A stretch of DNA of 64,000 nt from Agaricus subrufescens (Eukaryota; Basidiomycota; Agaricomycetes; Agaricales; Agaricaceae). Positions 20,740 through 31,455 of this stretch are shown here, in pieces. Each line of letters opens with the position of its first letter. Within the stretch, counting starts at the first letter, position 1. The stretch is taken from the NCBI GenBank assembly GCA_029945375.1, contig CM057063.1, forward strand, positions 1,054,001 to 1,118,000. The letters are read 5' to 3'. The translations under genes and the position numbers were made by a program. The notes beneath the pieces are model-generated. The model was given only the letters and a program-made list of their open reading frames with translations, was not told where the DNA came from and did no database searches.

Positions 20740-22339
20740 ATGGCACCGGTAGTAACTGATAATGCCACTATCGCAAATGCGAGTGATTCGGCACCTTTGT
20801 ACAATCCTTTCCACCCGCCTACTAGCAATGACGATGATGATGCTAATTATCCTTACGCCCAATTCAAGGTTAGCCACCGAGTTAATATTAAACAACTTCT
20901 GGTCTAATGCTATTTAGCCTTTCTTCCCTAACGTTACTTGGGAACCTCTCACTGAAGTCCATGTGGAGGATCGCGGACTACATGCCGACCCATTGAAGAA
21001 GAGACTTCTGAATGGTACAACTAAAGTCAAGCACCTGACTCCCATCCTCGGCACTGAACTCAGAGGCATTGACCTTCGGCACCTCACACCGGAGCAGAAG
21101 GACGACTTGTAAGGCTCGTTCGAACTCGTGTTGAGTTAGATAACTAAATTTATAACAGAGCCCTACTGGTAGCTGAGAGGGGTGTAGTCGGTATGCCATT
21201 CCTGCGAGCGTGACTACTGATGATCTGACTCAAGCTTAATTTGTGATAGTCTTCCGCGATCAAGAGATTGACATCCACCAACAATTGGACCTTGCCAGAT
21301 ATTTTGGTCCTCTTCATAAGCATGCAACCACTCCAATCCCACGATGTGGTTTGGAAGAAGTTCATGGTATGTAATGTCCCCCCGCGACAACCTTGAGATT
21401 GTATTGAGCCCTCCATAGTCATCTATAATGATGCATCTCGTCGTCCGGATTCATCGACCTATTCAAAGCTTGAGATGTGGCACTCGGATGTAAGCTTATC
21501 ATCAATATTTAATTCAATTTACTCAAGAGCATCAAGGTCACGTATGAGCTCCAACCTCCCGGCATAACCTCTTTGAAGATCCTCACTGGTCCTGAAACTG
21601 GAGGAGATACTCTCTGGACATCTGGGTAAGTGATACGTTAACGGTATTCTCACTATTTTCTAACACTCACCCATCAGCTATGCCTTATACTCTTCTTTGA
21701 GCCCTCATTTTCAGAAATACCTCGAAGGATTGACTGCTCTTCATAGCGCTGTTGCTCAAGCCGATGGGGCTAGAGCATCTGGTGTCACCGTACGCAGAAA
21801 AGCGATAGAAACTATTCACCCCGTTGTTCGAGTCCACCCCGTGACCGGATGGAAGAGCATATACGTCAACCCCAGTAAGATTAATCTGTTCATCAAACAC
21901 AACGACAGACGAAACTAAAATGATATTCAGGTTTTACCAAGCACATAGTTGGCATTCCAATGGCTGAATCCGATGCGGTCCTTTCCTTCCTCTACCGTCA
22001 AATGAGCGAGAACCCTGATAATCAGTTCCGCTTTAAATGGGAACCAAATTCTTTTGCCCTTTGGGACAACCGAGTTCGTAATAAGTCTATTACTATCTCC
22101 ACAACACGTAACACTTTCCACTTCAGATCGTCATGCACTCGGGGACATTTGATTTCTGGCCTGCAACTCGCCATGCTCTACGCGCTACACCTCACGGGGA
22201 AAGACCCATGTCTGTACAAGAGTACGAAGAAAAAACGGGTAAAGAAGCAAAAGATAGACAAATCGAGATATGGAAGCAGCAGGGTTTAGATATTCCCAAT
22301 CGGAGTGTATCGAACGGCGCGCAGAAGAAGCGTGATTAA
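20740..22339 (+). CDS. Fe(II)/2-oxoglutarate dioxygenase, TauD family
   Basis: Nine exons: 20740-20868, 20918-21108, 21159-21190, 21250-21366, 21419-21489, 21537-21625, 21678-21874, 21931-22073, 22127-22339; total 393 residues. It belongs to the taurine/sulfonate dioxygenase family, which releases sulfite from organic sulfonates or acts on related substrates (yeast Jlp1). The iron ligands are all present: His178 and Asp180 in MWHSD, and His327 in NRIVMHSGTFDFW. Arg338 and Arg342 (ATRHALRATPHG) sit at the spacing used in TauD to hold 2-oxoglutarate and substrate. Other landmarks are TPILGTELRGIDL, VVVFRDQEI and TGGDTLWTSGYALYSSL. Many fungal genomes hold several paralogues, so the substrate is uncertain. 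A run of ten C bases follows the stop codon directly. Confidence 0.93.
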
Positions 22340-23393
22340 TCCCCCCCCCCAAGTCGGGATAAACTCAGAATATCATTGGATTCTCCTTTTCCCCGATCAT
22401 GTATGTGCAGTTCCGGATATCATCGGGCATCCACGCGATAACAAAGAAAAGGACAAAGATAGATCCAAAATTTCTTTGACTCTCACAACCTTATCCCATT
22501 TATCATGCACGAAATTTCGAAAACGCCGCATACGATTTATAATTAACTCGTAAACTTTGTTCTGTGTGGTGCGCACATGACATTCTCTGTCACTGGTTTG
22601 AGTACCCGCGCCAGACTCTGGGTAATCAACCCAACTCAGTAGCATCGAAACAAACAAAACAGAACATCTGATGTTCTACAAGCGATTAGTATAAAAATAA
22701 AGCTACAACGGCGTTAAGCTTCCTTTGCCATATGGAGTGAGCGTGACTTTGGCTATCAGATGCGGCAACATCCTTTCTAGTCCTTGTGTACACACATATA
22801 CACACACTAGATCTCTTTCTCCGACCCTTGTCATTTGATCTTTTCTTTGCCCCTACTTTACACCTGAAGAACTTGGTTCGTCCATCCTTGGTCATGCCGA
22901 CATATACATTGTAGTTACACCAGGGATCACTGCCGTTGAAACCCTGTCTCATGGTCGGGTCGTCTGATATGAATCTTTCAAATTTATTGAGTTCTGGGGT
23001 GACCCTGAAATTGGGTTCAAGATTACCGTTTCGCCGATCAGCGAAAAGGGTGATGACCCAACAATTGAACGGAGAGGGGATCTCTGGATCTCGTTCAATG
23101 TCGCTCAACGTCACACCAGATCTACTTTTATACACTGCAGAGATATCAAATTATACTATTGCGAATCCGTTTTAGACTGCGAATTTTGCGGTAACTATAG
23201 AATGGTTTCGAAGCCACATATTTTATATTATCTTATACCATCCCATGCATAACAGACAACACGGAACGAATGAGATCGAAGGGGGGAAAATGCAGCAGCG
23301 AGCGCCAAGAGCCGGCAAGATGAAATACACAAAATACTGCAGGACAAAGTCTAAGCGCACAGATGACGAAGATTACAGAAGAATAGGATATCA
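22340..23393. other. Intergenic/3' flanks, one weak minus-strand ORF
   Basis: Starts with a C10 tract at 22341-22350. Apart from the ORF at 22686-23135 listed separately I see nothing supportable. The right end would be the 3'UTR of the GATA-factor gene. Confidence 0.5.
22686..23135 (-). CDS. Possible short protein or last exon, unknown
   Basis: An open frame of 149 codons. It begins MYKSRSGVTLSDIERDPEIP and has charged, non-repetitive composition with cysteines spread through it, then a basic stretch (GAKKRSNDKGRRKRSS) and a hydrophobic end. Composition is more protein-like than the neighbouring ORFs. I recognise no domain, and no clear upstream exon is visible. It may be noncoding. Confidence 0.25.
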   Translation of the reverse strand: MYKSRSGVTLSDIERDPEIPSPFNCWVITLFADRRNGNLEPNFRVTPELNKFERFISDDPTMRQGFNGSDPWCNYNVYVGMTKDGRTKFFRCKVGAKKRSNDKGRRKRSSVCICVYTRTRKDVAASDSQSHAHSIWQRKLNAVVALFLY

Positions 23394-26364
23394 TCAACGG
23401 GAAGAGGCTTGAGGGGCTGTGGAATGCTGAGAGGTTCGTATGAACGACTGGTGCTGGAGATGTTCGGGGTAGCCGCGCGCATGAACGGAGGAAGGACCAG
23501 TTGTGGATGAAGGTGGCTGCGCCTGTTGGACGGGCGTGGACCATGGTGGTACGGGTATTGTACTCGGCGCAGCCTGCGCAGCAGCCGGCGGGGGTTGAGA
23601 CACTTGAGGAGGCGGAATTGTTCGGGCAGACTCAGGAGATGGATTTGTTTCCTGAGCCATGACGTTCATGAGCTGGAAGGAACCTTGGTGATGCTGCTGA
23701 GAATTAGATTTTGAATCCGCCGGGGAGGAAGGCTCTGCAGCATTCTTGTGCTTCGAGCGCGACTTGTCGGAAGATTCAGCCGCTCTAGCAGAAGCACGTA
23801 GTGTCTCAAGATCAATACGTGGAGTCTGACCGGTCGGGTCAGCCTTGTCACGTTTGCGCATAAGTTTTGCATAATCTTGAAAGACGGTTAGAGCATGATA
23901 AGATCTTAATTGCATATACATACGAAGTCCACACGCGTTGCAAAGGGTACGCGCACCATCCGGTCCTCTCCTCCATTCAGGAGTCTCCCGGATATTGCAT
24001 GAATGACATTTACCGGGAGGTGTAGCCCGCTATCAAGGCCGACTGTTAAGCTTTGAAAAGTGGCCGACAGGAAACACGGCTTACGCTTCTTTTTCGGTAC
24101 TTGCTCTTAGTCTGACCGGCAGTAGTATTGGCTCCCGCCGTGCTACTGGCACGTTTACTGCGAATGATCTCCATGTCTTGTTCCGCGGTTGACTGGCCCT
24201 TATCATACTGCTAGAATAGTCAGATAAATGGTGACTCTACCAACGAGGAAACAACTTACGTCTTCGGGGGCATCAGCATTATTACCTCCCTGTGCCATGT
24301 CCTCCCATGGTCTCTTGGGAGCCCGATGGTCATCCGAGGCCTCATACATAGGATCACCCAACTTGTTACGTTCACTGTCAGGAATATGCGCTCGCTTAAA
24401 GTCTTCTAGAAGCCGGACTACTTGTAAAGCTTTCTGCGACATATCCTGAAGTTCAGCAGGTGATGGTTGCGATGGTTGCATGCTTTGTTGTGCGGCCGCT
24501 GCTATCAAAGTTCAATAAATGTAAGGAGAACTTCACACAATGGAATTACCGTAGTGCTGAGCAAACAGGCACAACGCGTTGCAGTGTTCGACGATCTGCT
24601 CCAGCCGAATGTCAATACGAGAGTGATGAAACAGCTATAATCTTATATCTACCTCATTCATGGGATCACTGTGATCCGGGACATGTTTTATCTCAGGGGC
24701 TGAGGGCGCGGCCGGTGGGTAATGGGCGTTTCGCGAGTCAACATTGGTCGGTACAAGCGGTGCCGTCCTAGTAAACGGCAGTTGCTGGGGCTGCTGCTGG
24801 GGCTGCTGCTGCTGTTGAGGTGGCGGGGGTGGTGGCTGAGATTGAGGTAGCTGGGGCTGGCTGGAGTGGTGAGAAATCGGCGCTTGTGCTGGAGCATGTT
24901 GGGGCGGGTGATGCTGGGTCTGCGATGGCTGTAGAGTTTGCGGCGGCGGCGGATGCTGGTGCTGAGGTGCGTGCTGATGTTGAGATTGTTGGATGATCGC
25001 TTGAGGTGTGGAGGGTGGTAGAGTGTTTGTTTGATGGTGATGATGGCTGGATACCGGGGGAGGGGGATGATGGTGATGAACCGACTGCGAAAGGGTTTGT
25101 GGCGTTTGTTGAGTATGGGGCGGGGCGGGCAAAGGTTGTTGATGGGACGGTTGAGAGTGACTTGACTGTGGCCAAGGACTCTGGGGTGGATGAACGTTCG
25201 AGTTAGGCGAAGAGTAGGTGTTCCCGTGTGGGGCATGATTAGGAAGTTGCTGCTGTTGAGGTTGATGCGACACCGATGGTGATTGATGGTGCGAAGGGTG
25301 ATGGGGTGCTTGCTGACTATGGTGCGGAGGTTGGAGAAGTGACGAGGGATGTACGGAGGGCGGATTTGATGACGGAGTTGGTGGCTGGTGTTGCTGTTGT
25401 TGCTGTTGCTGGTGCTGTTGCTGGTGTTGTTGTTGCTGTTGCTGTTGCTGCTGCTGGTGTTGTTGTTGTTGTTGTTGTTGCTGTTGCTGGGAGGGGTGGA
25501 TATGAATGGCATGGTGCGATGGCGGGGTAGGGTGTGACGGATTTTGATGCTGAAGTGACTGCTGGTGATATGCTTGGGGAGGTTGAGGAGCATGCTGTGG
25601 ATGAACTGGCTGCCGCGTTTGCATATAGTGCTGATGTGAGTAACCATTATAACCGGGATGGCTTGGAACGGGAATATTATGATTCAGCTGCTCCTGCGGA
25701 GCAGTTGAATGGGGCGTATGGTTTTGACTAGACATTTGATGATAAGGGCTACTTGATGGCGGTTGATTGGATGGGTAGCCATTGTACTGCGCTGGATAGG
25801 CGGCCTGGAACCATGGTGTTGTCTAGCACTAACAATAAGCAAAGATGAAATGCAACGTACGTGGGAAGGGCGCCCATCACGAGGAGCAATATTTGCGGGT
25901 GGTGGCCGGGGCCTTCTCGCTTGATGAGGTGACTGAGGGGGTGGTTCCTCACCACGCGTGGCCGGCCCAGAATTCACAGAGCCCGGAACCGGTGCCACTT
26001 GGGCAGAGAGAGGTATGCCAGGGCGCGCATACACTGCGTCGTGTTTACTGTACTCTACAGCCTGAGGCCCCATGTCACGACCGCTGGGAAGCGGAGGCGA
26101 ATGCTGCTGCTGGGGCTGGGGCTGCGACTGAGGGTGAGGGGGCATTCCGGGGTGCATTGGGGCGGACTGTCCGGGGCGGCTCCATTGGACAGGGCGAGGA
26201 ACATCATTTTGGACAAAGTCGTTGTTGGGGGAGGCATTGGGATCACCGGGAGGGGGACGGTAAAAGTTGAGGTCCTTGAGAGAGGGGAGGCGGAGGGAAT
26301 CTGAATTTGAGTAGGTGTTCAAGGGATAGCGGGGATGCTGTGCGGCATGTTGGGCTGAGGCCAT
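23394..26364 (-). CDS. GATA-type zinc-finger transcription factor
   Basis: Seven exons on the minus strand: 25861-26364, 24653-25822, 24550-24595, 24260-24501, 24085-24210, 23924-24029, 23394-23875; total 891 residues. The first 560 residues are disordered and dominated by Gln, His, Pro and Ser, with a near-pure Gln/His tract. A predicted helix follows ([15 protein letters not shown] and [18 protein letters not shown]). The single finger is C-x2-C-x18-C-x2-C (Cys704, 707, 726, 729) with [10 protein letters not shown] in the loop and [18 protein letters not shown] after it. This TPEWRRGP type of finger is shared with WC-2-like and Gat201-like fungal regulators; there is no PAS domain here, so it is not WC-2 itself. 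It binds GATA sites in the nucleus. Intron 1 (25823-25860) is only 38 nt. Start at 26364 is the first ATG of a long open N-terminus. Confidence 0.9.
25385..25490. repeat. CAG/CAA-type repeat coding polyQ/His
   Basis: On the minus strand the codons are CAG and CAA (Gln) with scattered CAC (His), coding about 35 residues that are nearly all Gln inside the GATA factor. Mixed CAG/CAA codons suggest an old, selected tract rather than a fresh expansion. Length may vary between strains. Confidence 0.85.
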
Positions 26365-28170
26365 GACCTGACAGGGCGAAGATTGAGATCACTCTTTTGA
26401 ATCTGTGTGTATCTCCCGATGACGGCGGATCTTATATCTGGATTGCGAAAACACATCAACACAGACGAAAACGACCGCCAACAGAGATCACACACACGAT
26501 TCACCCAGGGGGACGCGGGGCGTCGACAGGCGGGGATGCTGGAGAGGCCACTGGAGAGCAGGGAGGGACGAGAGGGCGGGCGGAGGGGAGGGGAGGGACG
26601 AGAGAAGGATGATGGGGGCGAGAAGAAGAGGCGAACACACCTGACCAATGGGCCAACCCCACTGCCTGTCTGGGTAATCCAGCTGGCTTTGGATCTCATG
26701 TCGGAGCTTGAACCCCCCACCCACCCAGATCCGCCTCTCCTCGCCCGTCCCCCAGCCTCCCCGGCCCTCCACGGCCGCCTTGCACCTCTCTACCCCCACC
26801 TAGCGCCCGCCAGCATGCTCCAAATCGACGGGCCCTCGCGATGGGATCGAAATTTGCACATCGTATTACGTACGCAGCCTGATTGCGTACCCGATTTCAC
26901 CCAAACATCCCGCTAAACACCTTCCTAGCCTGCTGTGCTAGACCATCACGCTCATGCTTTGATCACTGTCCATCACACTATCCTGCAGGCGAGAACTATA
27001 TGAAAGTCTACGCTCCGTTGAAGCACTTTAGCCGATCTGGCTATTAACCCCATGTGGGAACCTGGCGTTACGTTCCTGATCAGATCGTCACACTCTCATC
27101 TGGTCTGATCTCATGCCCACCAAGCAATCGGATTCATCGACATTGACACCAGCAGAGGGGTCCCCTCACTCAACGTCCCGTAACATGCCCTCAAATGGAT
27201 CAATACATTCAACTCCTTGGCTAGCGGAATCTTTAGCCAGGGGTCCATCGGGCATGAAGGTCATCCTGGGCAAGGGATTTCTTAGGGAACATCATTCCAT
27301 CCAAGATCAGATCATTCAAATCTATTCTTGGCACGCCACGCTGCTCTTCGTTTTGGGGCAATGAGACACCAATTGCTCTGTCATTTATGATGTCAAATCG
27401 CGAACTCTGCGCAGGGCCAGTGATAAAAAAAGCCTCATGCGAATTTTTTTTAAATTCTTTCTATCTCGCCCCTCGATAACGACGGCGTCGTTCACGAATC
27501 TATTTCTAACATGCTTCCCCAGAGTGACCACGAAGACGAACACACCAAACGCCACAAGTACTTCGGACCGTTTTTCTATTCCATTTTTACAATCAGAGCA
27601 ACGAAAGACGCATGTTCCGAATACATTCCTACTTACTCTTGGCGCAGCTACTGCAATTGTCGGCCGATGATCAAACACCTGCTGGTAGGGCACGTTTCTC
27701 CCCTCCCTTTGCAGATCCTTTTGCAAGCCCTGCGTCATGGCTCCGTGGGGCCGAGGAGTCTGATCCAAGTGCGAGGTCTACTATATCACCTGTCCAACCC
27801 TTGGGAAATCAGCTTAACCGAGGTTAAATGTGTTCAAGAAGGTGTATTTCGGTCACCATCGTCTTGCGATGTCAGTGACGTCTGTTTGGAAAGCGACGTG
27901 TATCGCTCACAAGTATGACTGACTTCGCTTAGCATTGATAAGAAATAAAATAAACTTAATACACTATTAGATGCCCCAAGCCCTCGACTTTGCAATGATA
28001 AAATCACTTGGCGGGCGCGGCCAAGGAAACGCACTGGCGACATTGAGATGATTGTCTACCCCCATCGTGAGAAAACTTGCCAATCTTGATATGCAGAGCT
28101 GTCAATGGCGCATCAAGTTTTCCCATCGTCCACTCAAACTACACGATCTCAACAAAGACCGACAACCACC
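26365..28170. other. Intergenic with possible unresolved plus-strand gene
   Basis: About 1.8 kb between the divergent GATA factor and MED22. The first 500 bp, next to the GATA gene, is purine-rich on the plus strand, as expected for its 5'UTR/promoter. At 27113 a plus-strand ORF begins MPTKQSDSSTLTPAEGSPHS, with the Ser/Thr/Pro composition of fungal disordered N-termini. Near 27660-27830 another frame reads DDQTPAGRARFSPPFADPFA and ends in a stop. I could not connect them with acceptable introns. Confidence 0.35.
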
Positions 28171-28741
28171 ATGTCCGATGTACCACAGACAGATGTCTCC
28201 CGCCCCTCCGCCCTCCCCACAGCCAATCTCCAACGCACTGCAACAACTCAGTCACTCGTCGACCAGAACTCGGCAGAGTACCTCGATGCTATTGAAGAAG
28301 AGTGGAACAAGCGAGTCGACATGGAAGTCGAGACTCTTGTCGATGGGATGGTAGATCTCGTAACGCTGGCTTCGGTAATTCAGCCACCATCTCACCCTCC
28401 AGATCCTTACTTGACAAACAAAACAGATCGGTGACAAAGACAAGTTTCGAATTGCACAGGAATCTTTCCAGGCGTCCTCACGTGCAGAGTCTATGGTAAG
28501 GGCATTTCTCCCATCACCCTCAGCGAGTACAAATTGAAAGAGGTGAATCCAGATACGGGCCGCGAATTCTTTGCTATCCATCACGCATTCCATGAAGCTC
28601 TTGTTACTTCTTTCGGATGAAGCACAGATCGCACATCGTCGAGATGCTCAGCTCCAAAACGTCCAGGAAGAGCGCGACGAGATCAAACAGGAAGTGGGAA
28701 ATCTTCTCACTGATCTATTGCGCCAATCTCACGAAGGGTAG
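28171..28741 (+). CDS. MED22: Mediator complex subunit 22 (MED22/Srb6, Surf5)
   Basis: Head-module subunit of Mediator, which links activators to RNA polymerase II. Exons 28171-28374, 28427-28495, 28553-28741 give 153 residues, close to the usual size. The start at 28171 (MSDVPQTDV) is preferred; an in-frame ATG lies upstream at 28105. Seen: SAEYLDAIEEEWNKRVDMEV, then LVDGMVDLVTLAS-IGDKDK, then FRIAQESFQASSRAESM-IR, and a coiled-coil-like C-terminal helix around LQNVQEERDEIKQEVGNLL. These long amphipathic helices and the DEIKQEV segment are the Med22 signature. It converges on the membrane-protein gene, with 147 bp between stops. Confidence 0.88.
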
Positions 28742-28888
28742 GCCATATCAAGATAAGTAGGTACGATTTGTTCTGCATCTCAATCCCAAACCGATTACAA
28801 ATATAGTCTTCACCTGCAGTACGAGCTTGATTCAAGCTTGAAGCCAGTCCGTATACTGGCACCTAATCCTCCACGCCTCTACTCATCA

Positions 28889-30647
28889 TCATTTCGACTT
28901 CATTGCATCGTTCACCGCTTTATCATGAATCTGACGAGCCCTCATCCTATTTTCCTTCAGCCTCTCGAGGCCAAACTGGATGCTCTGCATTTGCACCTCC
29001 AATGGAATACTTTCGCCGACCAGTCCCGGTGTTGCCACTCTCTCCCTCAAATCCTCCATATCTTCGCTCAAGGATTGCAGCGTCTGTAGTGTTGCCGTCA
29101 CATGCAACCTTGCCTGACTTCTAAAAGTCCCGATATTCTTCAATGTGGCCAGATTTTCATCGAAATTCTTCAACTCCTTCTTATTGCGACCTAGTCTCGT
29201 CCAGAGCTGCCCAAGCAACTCGTCACGATCAATTCCCTCGGTTTTTTCTTCCCGCGAGACAAGTTCATGCAGAGCATTCAGGCGCTCCTCGAGATCGTTC
29301 AAGTTTTCGATGTTGACTTCAGCTTCAAGGATTAGGCGAGATATTTGAGCCGAAAGCGTGTCCATAGCGTCGTTAAAAGTAGAGGTCACAATCTGTTGTT
29401 TACGTGCAGGAGCCCAGGGGTTGAGACTGTCAAAAGAAATCACAGGCGGCTTGCGATTTACACCTTCGATTGTTCGTAATGCATGACCGTTGACCGCCAT
29501 GATACTTTTCAAAAATGATTAAAACGCGATTGTGTACACAAAAAAATGACAATACTTACATATCCACTGACCCGCCGACCTTGGAGTGTAGTTTATGTAG
29601 ACGTTTTCCTGTCTTCTTTGCATCGTGGATAAAGTCCGAGAGCATATTCCCAAGACTGTCCTTCGATCGCAGGTTGCTGAAGCGAACCAAAGTAATAAGA
29701 TCGGAAGTAGCCATTTCGGCCTTTTTGACCTCGAGGGACAAGGCAGAACCACCACTGGATTCGTCAAGTAATTGCTCAAAGGTCTTGGTCTCGGCTTCCA
29801 CGAGCACAGGATAGTTGGCTCCAGGGAAGGGGGGTATTGGACGACACATGATAGACGAGGAGATAAAAGGGAGCCAGCAGATGGGTGCAAAGGCAGCACG
29901 AAGGGTTTGAGAAATGTATAGCAAAACCACTGCCAACAACCAGAGACATAGCATTACACTCAGAGGCTTGCGAAGGAGCGCCAACGCCGTTCGAACGACG
30001 TCAAAGGCATACCACCCTCCAAAAGACACGCCTCTTATCGCAGTATAAGCTATTTCCTCGGTTGAAGGCATTTCAATACGCGGTTGTCGGGTTGGTTGCT
30101 CGTGTTTTTGGTCAGTTTTCTTCACTTCCCCGTTGCGAGGTGCGTTTTCCGGGAAAGGGGGAAGAATTCTGGGGGGCATACGTGTCGGTGAACAGTTGGA
30201 ATTACTGGTCAGACTGTTGGCGCCCGACTTTCGGTTAGGCGTGGCGCTACTTCCAGCCCGTTTTCGCCTACGAAAATGTCCATTCGGTTGGCGTCTCGAG
30301 GCAAAAGGACTGGGAGCGTCGCGTCGAACGTGTTTTATGACATTATTTCCCTCATCCAGCACGTCTTCCCATAAACTGTCATCGTCAGATGTACTGACGT
30401 ATTCCACTTCATGTTGGGCAGGATTGGCGGTATCAGATGCGGACGACTCGCTGATGTTTTCTAGTTCAGATTGGACAGGATTGGCAGCGTCGGAGGCTGA
30501 TGACTCGCTGACGTTTTCGAGTTCGAGTTGAACAGGATTGTCAGTTTCGTAGGCGGGCGACCCGAATCTTGGGCTGCTGTTGTTGTTGTTAGGGAGATGA
30601 CGAAGGGCGCGAGTTCTGGACCTTGTGCTGCGATAGGGATTCGACAT
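28889..30647 (-). CDS. Unrecognised single-pass membrane protein with coiled coils
   Basis: Exons 29560-30647 and 28889-29504 over a 55-nt intron give 567 residues. Residues 1-200 are disordered, with tandem Ser/Glu/Asn-rich repeats and a basic patch (HFRRRKRAG). Around 225-265 is the hydrophobic segment KPLSVMLCLWLLAVVLLYIS and a second, weaker one. The C-terminal 300 residues are mostly helical: TFEQLLDESSGGSALSLEVK, then DTLSAQISRLILEAEVNIEN, then LLGQLWTRLGRNKKELKNFD, and a heptad-like LKENRMRARQIHDKAV. An N-terminal disordered face, one or two membrane helices and a coiled-coil face would fit a nuclear-envelope or ER tether, but that is a guess. I do not recognise the family. Confidence 0.75.
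30411..30545. repeat. Tandem 60-bp coding repeat, about two copies
   Basis: Within the minus-strand membrane-protein gene, the peptide unit ELENVSESSASDAANPVQ occurs about two and a third times, with small changes (ELENISESSASDTANPAQ, then a degenerate EVEYVSTSDDDS). The unit is 20 codons, so length changes stay in frame. Confidence 0.75.
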
Positions 30648-31455
30648 GGTGGCGAGTCAAGGAAATATGGTTACTGGAAATGCTGTTAAGCTTAAGCGCG
30701 ACATGCGGCCAAGGGCTGGAAACCTGATCATTGATCACAGATGAGGTCACTCAAACCCTAACCCACCGTTTCAGAGTGTATCGCCGATTGTACAGCAGCC
30801 CATTCGCGGCAGCGATCAACGATCGTTTCTGGGGATGAGATGGAGCAGAGATGCGCTGTGCAGTATCAATGAGAACGCGAAGCTTGCCATTGACACAGTT
30901 ACGCACTGACAAAAGCAGCAGGGGTGAGTAAGCCGGCTAAAACACAGGTACATCAAATTAAATCAGCGTTAGAGAAAGAACAACAAGGTAGACGTTCGAG
31001 AAAAAAGAAAATCTCATGCACTGCTTTGTTTTATCGTCAATAGCGACAAGGTGGTGATAGCCTGTGCGCTAATAACGGGACAGATACATTGTGCTTCGGA
31101 TTAGGAGCTCAGGGTAAGCTAGGAACGGAACGTGGGACAACGAAAGACAATAAGAGTCCAAGTCGCACGCGTTCCGGTTACCAAATTGATTTACCCAATC
31201 TATCTTTCCTCCGCAACAAAGACAATAAGAGGATCTCAGGCAAAAATGACCGTCCTTACTTGGTATTTTACACCTTCTTCCAGCGTCCCAGACGTGTACG
31301 CTGTGCGTCTTTTCCATCCCGAATCCCTTTCCTTGAGTCTTTGAACTCAAGGCGTCCAAATTACTCTTGTATGTGGGCTTTCTCGTGCTTGCCGATGCTG
31401 TTCACCAAATCGAGCTCCAGACGGCCTTTCAGTGGTTCCGTAACCCTTACCTGCG
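30648..31455. promoter_or_regulatory. Divergent promoter region, membrane protein / PX-PB1 gene
   Basis: About 800 bp between two divergent start codons. No clear gene. The right half has C/T-rich stretches typical of fungal 5'UTRs, and the ORF at 31089-31574 crosses the PX-PB1 start in a different frame, so it is not supported. Confidence 0.5.

Noticed and set aside
24688..25647. Second long frame (319 codons) over the polyQ region
   Set aside because: Repeat-driven shadow of the GATA factor; codon pattern is Asn/Thr/Ser/His from shifted CAG/CAC repeats.
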